5,061 nt of DNA from Oleispira sp964022115 (GCA_964022115.1 CAXIBC010000146.1:1-5061), one strand, 5' to 3'; shown: positions 1 to 5,061, numbered from the stretch's first letter. Made by a program: numbers and translations. Notes: a model not told the origin generated them from the letters alone.

Positions 1-1184
1 TCGATTGCAGGTTCTTCTATAGCGGCGTCTTCAGCAACTGGTGCTGTAGTTTCCAGATTAACTTGGGCAGTTTCTAGTGCTTCTTTTTGCAAGTCTATGG
101 TCGAAATACTGGCTAGCTGATCGTCTTTTAACGATACCAAGCGTTGTAGCGTCGCAATCTGTTCTTCTAAAGACGCTAGGCGTGCTTTCAAATCTTGGTT
201 TTCGAGTCTATTGGTATCTAAGGTTTCTAGAGCAATTGCCAAGTCGTTCTGCAAGCTTTCTGCGCGACTACCACCTAGGGCGCCACGTTCAATATCACCG
301 CTTGTCGTCGCAGAATCCGTGACTTGCTTTGGCTTAGCCAATAATTTTAATTCACCACCATCTTGGGGCTTTTCAATTTTATTCCCTTGACTGGCGTTAC
401 GAGTTGCATCGAGTTGCGCACCCGCGGTTTGCAGCTCACGGTTTTGGCGCATCACTTCATTGATTGCTTGGCCGTCATCACGGGCAGCCATTTGCTGTTC
501 AGTGGGTATACGTAAAACCTGGTGGGTTTTTAAACGATTGATATTGCCACCGATAAAGGCCCCTGGATTACTATCCTGAATCGCCAACATCATTTGTTGC
601 GGACTTATTTTACGGTTAGGGCGAGTATTGATCGCAATGGCCCATAGGGTATCGCTTGGTTGTACTTTATAGGTACCTGGCTCAGCCGCTGTTGTCTGCC
701 AGCCACCTTGTGCTGGTGCACTGCCTGGCGTACTGACCGAGGCTTGGCTTTCGACTCGCTTGGGTAATTCAGTTGCCGCTAATGGTTGAATTTTCTCATC
801 AAAAACGGGTGGATCAAGCAACAGAGTATATTCACGCAATATACGACCTGAGGGCCAATTAACTTGTACAAGGAAGTTTAAGAAGGGTTCAGTGACCGAC
901 TTATCACTGGATAAAATAATGCGATTTCCTTTTACTTCGAAATCGATATCACTCAAGAAGAATATTTTCTCAACACCTGCACGGTCAAAGTCACCGTCAG
1001 AAGCTAAAGATGGCTTGATTTCCCACTCAGTAAGATCATCAATATTCGTCAGCTCAATTTCTGCTTGAAGTGGCTGATTGAGTGTAGACTTTAATTCAAG
1101 CTCACCCATACCTAGTGCAAACACATTGGCGCTCAGGCCAAGGGTGCTGGTGATCACTAGAGTACTCAAAAGCGTGCGCTTCAT
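1..1184 (-). CDS. fimV: FimV-like polar/peptidoglycan-binding protein, N-terminal part (3' end beyond window)
   Basis: The frame is open from ATG at 1184 to the window edge, 394 complete codons, so the C-terminal part of the protein is missing here. I translated it by hand. Residues 1-23 form a signal peptide (MKR, a hydrophobic stretch, then ANVFA before the likely cut). The mature protein begins LGMGELELKSTLNQPL, the characteristic FimV N-terminal segment. Residues 27-125 are the conserved periplasmic domain. A LysM-type peptidoglycan-binding domain lies at about 171-227 (YKVQPSDTLWAIA to INRLKTHQVLRIP). Residues about 305-360 are rich in Leu, Glu and Gln and look like a coiled coil, followed by an acidic linker. 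FimV proteins act at the inner membrane and periplasm in polar assembly of type IV pili and twitching motility; that role is family knowledge. AAGGAA at 1192-1197, 7 nt before the ATG, supports the start. The asd-fimV order fits Pseudomonas-type genomes. Confidence 0.93.
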   Translation of the reverse strand, partial: MKRTLLSTLVITSTLGLSANVFALGMGELELKSTLNQPLQAEIELTNIDDLTEWEIKPSLASDGDFDRAGVEKIFFLSDIDFEVKGNRIILSSDKSVTEPFLNFLVQVNWPSGRILREYTLLLDPPVFDEKIQPLAATELPKRVESQASVSTPGSAPAQGGWQTTAAEPGTYKVQPSDTLWAIAINTRPNRKISPQQMMLAIQDSNPGAFIGGNINRLKTHQVLRIPTEQQMAARDDGQAINEVMRQNRELQTAGAQLDATRNASQGNKIEKPQDGGELKLLAKPKQVTDSATTSGDIERGALGGSRAESLQNDLAIALETLDTNRLENQDLKARLASLEEQIATLQRLVSLKDDQLASISTIDLQKEALETAQVNLETTAPVAEDAAIEEPAI

Positions 1185-1221
1185 TCTCTGCTTCCTTGTT
1201 GTTATTAGGCTGCTTGGTGCC

Positions 1222-1242
1222 GGTTTTGTAAACAACAAAACC
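1222..1242 (-). other. Small perfect hairpin in the fimV leader
   Basis: GGTTTTGT and ACAAAACC form an 8-bp perfect stem around a 5-nt loop, 37 nt upstream of the fimV ATG and clear of its ribosome binding site. No U-run follows on either strand, so it does not look like an intrinsic terminator. It would lie inside the fimV 5' leader if transcription starts from the candidate promoter at 1320-1349. A structural or regulatory role is possible but unproven. Confidence 0.5.
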
Positions 1243-1319
1243 CTAATTAAATTCATGAATCCTAAGTCCATTTTGTTTGTGACTTATAGATTCCTTTCAT
1301 TAGACAATGGTAAGTATCA

Positions 1320-1349
1320 ATTATAAATGGAGTTTTCGCAATGTTTGAA
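1320..1349 (-). promoter_or_regulatory. Candidate sigma-70 promoter for fimV
   Basis: Reading the minus strand, a perfect -10 hexamer TATAAT (1325-1320) follows a 4/6 match to the -35 consensus, TTCAAA (1349-1344), with an 18-nt spacer. Transcription would start near 1313, giving a leader of roughly 130 nt before the fimV ATG. Its position after the asd 3' hairpin and before fimV is what an independent fimV promoter would require. The region is AT-rich, so a chance match is possible and the -35 is weak. Confidence 0.45.
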
Positions 1350-1408
1350 CCTTGATATCTCACGTTTCACGCGGCTTTCAGACTATCTTTTGATCAGAAT
1401 TTAAAACT

Positions 1409-1485
1409 AAAGTGTGAGCTTATTCACAAAATGATACATCATGACCCAAAATGTCCGACGTATCATTTCGTGAATTTAGCACTTT
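1409..1485 (-). repeat. Long imperfect palindrome after asd, candidate 3'-end RNA hairpin
   Basis: The arms at 1422-1440 and 1457-1475 are 19 nt each and inverted, around a 16-nt loop (1441-1456). On the minus strand the core arms read TTCACGAAATGATACGTC and GATGTATCATTTTGTGAA. They pair throughout, with two G-U pairs; on the plus strand the same two positions are A-C mismatches. The stem extends outward through small internal loops: GCT (1478-1480) with AGC (1418-1420), and AAAGT (1481-1485) with ACTTT (1409-1413). Inside the loop, GAC and GTC can add three pairs. It begins about 26 nt beyond the asd stop codon. There is no clean U-run, although T-rich sequence follows (AGTTTTAAATT). It could be a terminator, an mRNA 3' stabiliser, an operator or a mobile-repeat relic. 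The structure is clear; the function is not. Confidence 0.8.
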
Positions 1486-1486
1486 T

Positions 1487-1519
1487 AAGATTATTAGAAC
1501 TGTAAGAACTATTAATCTT
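1487..1519 (-). other. AT-rich hairpin overlapping the asd stop codon
   Basis: On the minus strand, AAGATTAATAG (1519-1509) and CTAATAATCTT (1497-1487) can pair over 11 positions with one mismatch, around an 11-nt loop. The asd stop codon (1514-1512) lies inside the 5' arm. The stem is AT-rich and weak and is not followed by a U-run. It stands directly before the much longer hairpin at 1409-1485, so the asd mRNA could end in two consecutive stem-loops. Confidence 0.4.
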
Positions 1520-2627
1520 CTAGCAGTATTCGCAACATGCGTCGCAGTGGTTCTGCAGCGCCCCACAATAATTGGTCACCTACAGAGAAGGCGTTCAAAT
1601 ATTCAGAGCCCATATTCATTTTACGCAAGCGACCAACAGGAACATTCAAGGTGCCGGTTACGGCTGTTGGTGTTAAACCTGCAATGGTGGCTTCTTTGGT
1701 ATTTGGAACCACACCCGACCATTGGCTATGCTCATCCAACATGGCATTGATTTCATCCATCGGCACATCTTTTTTCAGCTTGATGGTGAACGCTTGGCTA
1801 TGACAGCGCATTGAACCAATACGGACACAGGTGCCATCCACTGGAATGATGTTATTGCCGGTCGCTAAAATCTTATTGGTTTCAGCCTGCCCTTTCCACT
1901 CTTCACGGCTCTGGCCATTTTCGAGTTCAGAGTCGATATAAGGAATTAAGCTGCCACCCAATGGAACGCCAAAGTTAGCGGTATCCATGGTGCCATTACG
2001 CTGAGTTTCAGCAACGATACGGTCGATATCTAAAATTGCGCTGCGTGGGTCAGCTAATTTATCCGCTACCGATGCATTCAACTGACCCATTTGAGTCAGC
2101 AGCTCGCGCATGTGCTTAGCACCACCACCAGAAGCGGCCTGATAAGTTTGTGAACTTAACCATTCCACTAGACCATTTTCAAACAAACCACCCAGACCCA
2201 TTAACATGAGGGAAACTGTGCAGTTGCCGCCTACAAAGGTTTTGGTGCCATTATGAAGGCCGTCTTTGATGACGTTTTTATTTACTGGATCCAATACGAT
2301 GATGGCGTCATCGGCCATGCGTAGACTTGATGCCGCATCAATCCAGTAGCCTTTCCAGCCCGTCGCCATTAGCTTTGAATAAACTTCTTTGGTGTAGTCG
2401 CCACCTTGGCAGGTGATGATCACGTCCATGGCTTTCAGTTCGTTAATGTCGAACGCGTCTTTTAGCGCTGGGGCTTCTTTACCACCAAAAGCAGGGGCTG
2501 CTTGCCCGGCTTGGGACGTCGTAAAATATACTGGGTTAATATCAGCAAAGTCGTTCTCTGCTTCCATACGTTGCATTAGCACGGAGCCAACCATGCCACG
2601 CCAGCCTACAAGACCTACAGTTTTCAT
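1512..2627 (-). CDS. asd: Aspartate-semialdehyde dehydrogenase
   Basis: The protein has 371 residues, close to the 367 of E. coli Asd. It catalyses NADPH-dependent reduction of aspartyl phosphate to aspartate semialdehyde, the cytoplasmic branch point to diaminopimelate/lysine, methionine and threonine. The N-terminal nucleotide-binding motif is VGWRGMVGSVLMQR (7-20). The catalytic cysteine is Cys136 in FVGGNCTVSLMLMG (131-144). QAASGGGAKHMREL (163-176), EEWKGQAETNK (242-252), Arg269 in CVRIGSMRCHSQAF and the catalytic His276 are all present. The gene is complete, with no frameshift. ATG at 2627 gives the family N-terminus directly; the ribosome binding site is modest (TTGGA, its GGA 5 nt upstream). 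It lies 199 nt downstream of leuB, with a repeat element between them, so it may be cotranscribed or have its own promoter; I found no convincing one. No second asd-like (usg) gene follows, unlike P. aeruginosa as I recall it. Confidence 0.98.
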   Translation of the reverse strand: MKTVGLVGWRGMVGSVLMQRMEAENDFADINPVYFTTSQAGQAAPAFGGKEAPALKDAFDINELKAMDVIITCQGGDYTKEVYSKLMATGWKGYWIDAASSLRMADDAIIVLDPVNKNVIKDGLHNGTKTFVGGNCTVSLMLMGLGGLFENGLVEWLSSQTYQAASGGGAKHMRELLTQMGQLNASVADKLADPRSAILDIDRIVAETQRNGTMDTANFGVPLGGSLIPYIDSELENGQSREEWKGQAETNKILATGNNIIPVDGTCVRIGSMRCHSQAFTIKLKKDVPMDEINAMLDEHSQWSGVVPNTKEATIAGLTPTAVTGTLNVPVGRLRKMNMGSEYLNAFSVGDQLLWGAAEPLRRMLRILLED

Positions 2628-2650
2628 GTTATTCCAACCTATCGCATTAT

Positions 2651-2783
2651 CAAAATGCTAGATTTATGGCCTTATTATTATCGCAACCGCAAAACGCCGT
2701 ACATACATCCCTGTAGGCTTAAGTTCGGCTTCCTGCCTCGCATATTTGCTTTTGCGTTAATAAACTCCCATCTCTAGCTTTTG
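2651..2783. repeat. Intergenic inverted-repeat element, copy C (leuB-asd spacer)
   Basis: The ends are inverted: CAAAATGCTAGA (2651-2662) matches the reverse complement of TCTAGCTTTTG (2773-2783) except for one extra T. Nested inside are TTATTA (2672-2677) with TAATAA (2758-2763), and CGCAAAA (2688-2694) with TTTTGCG (2750-2756). The centre holds TACATCCCTGTA (2704-2715), a 4-bp stem around TCCC, then after a spacer GGC-TTCCT-GCC (2727-2737). Positions 2694-2719 match 3992-4017 in copy A at 23 of 26 positions, so the two are homologous. No reading frame of interest is present. It resembles a REP/MITE-like non-coding repeat that would be carried in a leuB-asd transcript. Confidence 0.75.
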
Positions 2784-2810
2784 GTTGCTTATCAAATTTC
2801 TTTTAGTATT

Positions 2811-2840
2811 TAAAAGCGCTTCGTTCTTAAAGTGCTTTTA
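2811..2840 (-). terminator. Weak terminator-like hairpin at the end of leuB
   Basis: On the minus strand, TAAAAGCAC (2840-2832), made from the last leuB codons, can pair with GCGCTTTTA (2819-2811) over 8 of 9 positions, around a 12-nt loop that contains the stop codon. The 3' arm ends in TTTTAAATACT, which gives only a short run of U. This could be a leaky intrinsic terminator or merely a 3' stem-loop. It matters for whether asd is read through from leuB. Confidence 0.3.
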
Positions 2841-3903
2841 CCACTGCTGCACCCATTTCTGCGGTGCTCACTTTTGTCATGCCATCAGAGTAAATATCAG
2901 GCGTACGTAGATTCAGATCCAGTACGTCACTGACTGCTTTTTCGATGGCGTCTGCCGCAGCGTTTTCACCTAAGGAGTATCGTAACATCATTGCGGCCGA
3001 AAGAATCGTCGCTAATGGGTTTGCGATGCCTTGGCCAGCAATGTCAGGTGCACTTCCGTGACATGGCTCGTACATACCCTTATTGTCTTTATCTAAAGAC
3101 GCGGAAGGCAGCATGCCGATTGAGCCGGTTAACATAGCCGCGGCATCGGATAGAATGTCGCCAAACATGTTGCCGGTTACCATAACGTCAAACTGCTTAG
3201 GTGCGCGTACTAGCTGCATAGCGGCGTTATCTACGTACATGTGAGAAAGTTCTACTTCTGGGTAGTCTTTCGCCATGTCGTTCATGATCTCGCGCCATAA
3301 TACGGTTACTTCTAATACGTTAGCTTTGTCGACAGAGCATAGTTTACCACCACGTTTCTTAGCCGCTTCAAACGCTACTTTACCGATACGACGAATCTCT
3401 GATTCGCTATAGACGTAGGTATTGTAACCCTGACGCTCGCCATTTTCTAATGTACGAATACCACGAGGCTGGCCGAAGTAGATGCCACCGGTTAGTTCTC
3501 GTACGATTAGGATATCAAGGCCGGATACCACTTCTGGCTTCAATGATGAGGCATCAGCAAGCTGTGGATATAGGATTGCTGGGCGCAAGTTACCAAACAA
3601 TTCAAGGCCAGAACGCAAACCTAATAGGCCTTTTTCAGGACGCATTTCGCGATCTTCTAGGTTGTCCCATTTAGGGCCACCTACTGCACCAAGAAGGATG
3701 GCGTCAGCCGCTTTGGCTTTTTCCATAGTGGAGGCTGGCAGTGGTGAGCCTTCGGCATCATAGCCAGCACCACCGACTAAACCATGGTCAAACTCTAGAC
3801 CTAGGTTGAATTTTTCGTTTACTGCAACCAATACGTTTTCTGCTTCGGTTACGATTTCTGGACCAATACCATCACCTGGTAGGATTAATACTTTCTTAGA
3901 CAT
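2827..3903 (-). CDS. leuB: 3-isopropylmalate dehydrogenase
   Basis: The protein has 358 residues, the usual length for bacterial LeuB. It oxidatively decarboxylates 3-isopropylmalate with NAD+ to 2-oxoisocaproate precursors in leucine biosynthesis, in the cytoplasm and usually as a dimer. Visible family features are LPGDGIGPEIV (8-18), the substrate-binding stretch LLGLRSGLELFGNLRPA (93-109), RELTGGIYFG (135-144) with Tyr142, VDKANVLEVTVLWRE (191-205) with Lys193, Asp225 in YVDNAAMQ, and the metal-binding signature NMFGDILSDAAAMLTGS (245-261) with Asp249 and Asp253. EPCHGSAPDIAGQGIANP (279-296) is the cofactor-side loop. The ATG at 3903 gives the standard N-terminus, with GGA 7 nt upstream. 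It follows leuD on the same strand after a 480-nt spacer filled with repeats, so cotranscription with leuCD is plausible but not assured. The gene is intact, with nothing unusual in it. Confidence 0.98.
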   Translation of the reverse strand: MSKKVLILPGDGIGPEIVTEAENVLVAVNEKFNLGLEFDHGLVGGAGYDAEGSPLPASTMEKAKAADAILLGAVGGPKWDNLEDREMRPEKGLLGLRSGLELFGNLRPAILYPQLADASSLKPEVVSGLDILIVRELTGGIYFGQPRGIRTLENGERQGYNTYVYSESEIRRIGKVAFEAAKKRGGKLCSVDKANVLEVTVLWREIMNDMAKDYPEVELSHMYVDNAAMQLVRAPKQFDVMVTGNMFGDILSDAAAMLTGSIGMLPSASLDKDNKGMYEPCHGSAPDIAGQGIANPLATILSAAMMLRYSLGENAAADAIEKAVSDVLDLNLRTPDIYSDGMTKVSTAEMGAAVVKAL

Positions 3904-3957
3904 TTCTGATTCCGCTTAATTTTTAACAATAATTCTTTCATTGGTCATTTGAGCAAC

Positions 3958-4077
3958 GCATCACTTGGCAATAGGTAATTCGTCTACGGGGACGCGGTAA
4001 ATACATCCCTGTACGCTCGACCCCCGCATCCCTGCGGCGTGACGCCCCTTAACGAACAACCTACAGCCAAGCACTGC
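3958..4077. repeat. Intergenic inverted-repeat element, copy A (leuD-leuB spacer)
   Basis: This is a 120-nt element with terminal inverted repeats of 26 nt (3958-3983 against 4052-4077 reversed), identical at 19 of 26 positions. Shared blocks in the arms are GCA, CTTGGC, TAGGT and TTCGT. On the minus strand four of the seven mismatches become G-U pairs; on the plus strand none do. The interior has two tandem small hairpins with the same TCCC loop: TACA-TCCC-TGTA (4002-4013) and CCGCA-TCCC-TGCGG (4024-4037). Positions 3974-4018 are homologous to the reverse strand of 4274-4316 (copy B), and 3992-4017 to 2694-2719 (copy C). No protein is encoded. It looks like a REP/BIME or MITE-type repeat. 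Confidence 0.8.
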
Positions 4078-4180
4078 TTAATAGCAATTTGAGAAACTAC
4101 TCAACCGTAATATTAAACGCGCTCTTTCAAGCAGATGCGCTTCTAAAAACTTATTGAATAACCAACAATGTTGTGGCGAT

Positions 4181-4331
4181 GTGCTGAGTGGTTCGTTTTG
4201 GGCGGCGTCATTTCGCATGGAGCGTAGCGGCGTGAATGCCTGCAACGACCGGCGAAATACGAGCCTACAGGGAGAGCGCAGCGACGTATTCACGGCGTCC
4301 CCCGAAACGAATTACCCAGCGCAGCGTGTGC
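4181..4331. repeat. Intergenic inverted-repeat element, copy B, opposite orientation to copy A
   Basis: A bounding stem pairs TTCGTTTTGGG (4192-4202) with CCCGAAACGAA (4301-4311), 11 positions with one T-G. Read on the minus strand, the element starts GGTAATTCGT like copy A and matches it at 36 of 43 aligned positions, with one 2-nt gap (4274-4316 against 3974-4018). The far ends also agree (TGACGCC, then AACGAAC). Internal inverted pairs are ATTTCGC (4210-4216) with GCGAAAT (4252-4258), CGTGAAT (4231-4237) with ATTCACG (4288-4294), and AATACG (4256-4261) with CGTATT (4285-4290). The outer limits are approximate: the core 4192-4316 is firm, while the flanking GTGC and GTGTGC ends are a guess. 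Confidence 0.72.
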
Positions 4332-4356
4332 AAAACCCTGCTTTTACTCTTTTTCT

Positions 4357-4381
4357 CTTATCCCGAACACTCTCGAATAAG
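4357..4381 (-). other. Stem-loop immediately after leuD
   Basis: Two nucleotides beyond the leuD stop codon, the minus strand can fold CTTATTC with GGGATAAG (with one T-G pair), extended by GA/TC across a one-base bulge, around a 6-nt loop. The following sequence is purine-rich (AGAAAAAGAG), so there is no U-run and intrinsic termination is unlikely. It may be a 3' stabilising or processing stem between leuD and leuB. Confidence 0.35.
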
Positions 4382-4383
4382 AA

Positions 4384-5019
4384 CTAAAACAACCAAGGCG
4401 ATGATGCTTTGCGCTTAGTTTCGTAAGCGACAATGTCGTCGGCATCTTGCAAGGTCAAACCGATATCATCAAGGCCATTCATCAAGCAATGCTTGCGGAA
4501 GGCGTCGACTTCAAATGGGATTAAATCACCATTGGGCTTAACAATGTTTTGGTTTTCTAAATCAATGGTTAACTCATAACCTTCTGTCGCAATGACTTCG
4601 GCAAATAAACCATCAATAATCGCTTCGTCCAAAACAATCGGTAAAAGACCATTCTTGAAGCTGTTATTGTAGAAAATATCCGCATAGCTAGACGCGATGA
4701 TAACCTGAAAACCAAAATCTTCTAATGCCCAGGGTGCGTGTTCACGAGAAGAACCACAACCAAAGTTCTCGCGGGTTAGTAATACTGACGCGCCTTGATA
4801 GCGAGGCTGATTCAATACGAAGTCCGGGTTTAACGGACGACCTGAGTTATCCGCATCTGGCTGACCTTCGTCAAGGTAGCGTAACTCATCAAACAAGTTA
4901 GGGCCAAAACCACTGCGCTTGATGGATTTTAAAAACTGCTTTGGGATAATCATATCCGTATCGATATTGGCGCGATCCATAGGAGCGACGATACCGCTTT
5001 GCTTAACAAATGCTTTCAT
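4384..5019 (-). CDS. leuD: 3-isopropylmalate dehydratase small subunit
   Basis: The protein has 211 residues, in the usual 200-216 range. It is the small (swivel-domain) subunit that joins LeuC to make the cytoplasmic isopropylmalate isomerase, converting 2-isopropylmalate to 3-isopropylmalate; the iron-sulphur cluster is on LeuC. Key motifs are NIDTDMIIPKQFLK (18-31) near the N-terminus, the active-site stretch NFGCGSSREHAPWAL (85-99) and SYADIFYNNSFKNGLLP (111-127). The C-terminus, NGLDDIGLTLQDADDIVAYE (181-200), is typical of the proteobacterial type. The ATG at 5019 is preceded by a strong AGGAG 7 nt upstream and lies 12 nt from the leuC stop, so leuC and leuD are translated from one message. 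The gene is complete and ends in TAG. Downstream is a repeat-filled spacer rather than leuB directly. Confidence 0.98.
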   Translation of the reverse strand: MKAFVKQSGIVAPMDRANIDTDMIIPKQFLKSIKRSGFGPNLFDELRYLDEGQPDADNSGRPLNPDFVLNQPRYQGASVLLTRENFGCGSSREHAPWALEDFGFQVIIASSYADIFYNNSFKNGLLPIVLDEAIIDGLFAEVIATEGYELTIDLENQNIVKPNGDLIPFEVDAFRKHCLMNGLDDIGLTLQDADDIVAYETKRKASSPWLF

Positions 5020-5026
5020 TATAACG

Positions 5027-5031
5027 CTCCT
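5027..5031 (-). promoter_or_regulatory. leuD ribosome binding site
   Basis: AGGAG on the minus strand sits directly after the leuC stop codon and 7 nt before the leuD ATG. It is the strongest ribosome binding site in the window and fixes the leuD start at 5019. Confidence 0.85.
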
Positions 5032-5061
5032 TTATTTAACCAATTCAAACTGACGAACATC
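5032..5061 (-). CDS. leuC: 3-isopropylmalate dehydratase large subunit, last nine codons
   Basis: Only the 3' end is in the window. The frame reads DVRQFELVK followed by TAA (5034-5032). An FVDVR-like motif near the C-terminus is usual in LeuC, and a gene ending 12 nt before leuD is almost always leuC, so the call rests mainly on context. The full-length protein would carry the 4Fe-4S cluster and most of the isomerase active site. Nothing can be said here about its integrity. Confidence 0.8.
   Translation of the reverse strand, partial: DVRQFELVK

Noticed and set aside
77..322. Plus-strand open frame of 81 codons
   Set aside because: It is antisense to fimV, whose frame is continuous here and gives recognisable domains; the plus-strand product has no family features.
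1537..1803. Plus-strand open frames over asd (also 1451-1750 and 2413-2661)
   Set aside because: They are shadows of a complete, conserved asd on the other strand.
2641..2700. Promoter for asd inside copy C (TTGCGG and CATAAA on the minus strand)
   Set aside because: It matches only 3/6 and 4/6 of the consensus and lies within an AT-rich inverted repeat; a chance match is likely.
3450..3763. Plus-strand open frames over leuB
   Set aside because: They are opposite-strand shadows of an intact leuB.
3904..3960. Promoter for leuB (TTGCTC and TATTGT on the minus strand)
   Set aside because: Both hexamers match only 4/6 with a 19-nt spacer in AT-rich sequence, too weak to call.
4078..4293. 71-codon minus-strand frame as a gene
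   Set aside because: Its first 40 or so residues are translated repeat (copy B), there is no convincing ribosome binding site, and no family is recognisable. Only its tail is kept, as a low-interest remnant.
3958..4331. CRISPR array
   Set aside because: There are only two repeat copies, inverted relative to each other, diverged, and with no regular spacers or cas genes.
3904..4383. Leucine attenuator or T-box in the leuD-leuB spacer
   Set aside because: There is no leader peptide rich in Leu codons, no T-box motif and no terminator/antiterminator with a U-run; the spacer is explained by repeats.
4154..4418. Plus-strand frames across copy B and the leuD end
   Set aside because: They consist of repeat sequence and antisense leuD, with Arg/Ser-rich products typical of spurious frames.

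Overview
The window is a stretch of bacterial chromosome with moderate GC content. All recognisable genes lie on the minus strand, in the order leuC (last codons only), leuD, leuB, asd and fimV (cut by the left edge). As far as I recall, leuC-leuD-leuB-asd-fimV is the order in Pseudomonas-type gammaproteobacteria. FimV is itself a gammaproteobacterial protein, and LeuD and Asd are of the proteobacterial type. A marine gammaproteobacterium of the Oceanospirillales/Pseudomonadales kind is my best inference, but the sequence does not prove a genus.

Layout from right to left, in the direction of transcription: the leuC tail (5032-5061) and leuD (4384-5019) are 12 nt apart and clearly cotranscribed. 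A 480-nt spacer (3904-4383) follows, carrying two repeat elements of one family in opposite orientation (about 3958-4077 and 4181-4331). Next come leuB (2827-3903), a 199-nt spacer (2628-2826) with a third member of the family, and asd (1512-2627). A 327-nt AT-rich spacer (1185-1511) then holds a long imperfect hairpin just after asd and a candidate promoter for fimV. The first 394 codons of fimV (1-1184) run off the left edge.

LeuC and LeuD form isopropylmalate isomerase and LeuB is isopropylmalate dehydrogenase. Together they carry out the middle steps of leucine synthesis in the cytoplasm. Asd makes aspartate semialdehyde, the branch point to lysine/diaminopimelate, methionine and threonine. 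FimV is an envelope protein linked to polar organisation and type IV pili, and is a neighbour rather than a pathway partner.

The genes are ordinary and intact. I see no defence system, CRISPR array, tRNA, rRNA, transposase or complete mobile element. What deserves attention is between the genes: three related structured repeats with small CATCCCTG-centred hairpins, and a long asd-fimV palindrome. In two of these structures, several arm mismatches become G-U pairs only on the transcribed strand, which hints at selection on RNA structure.
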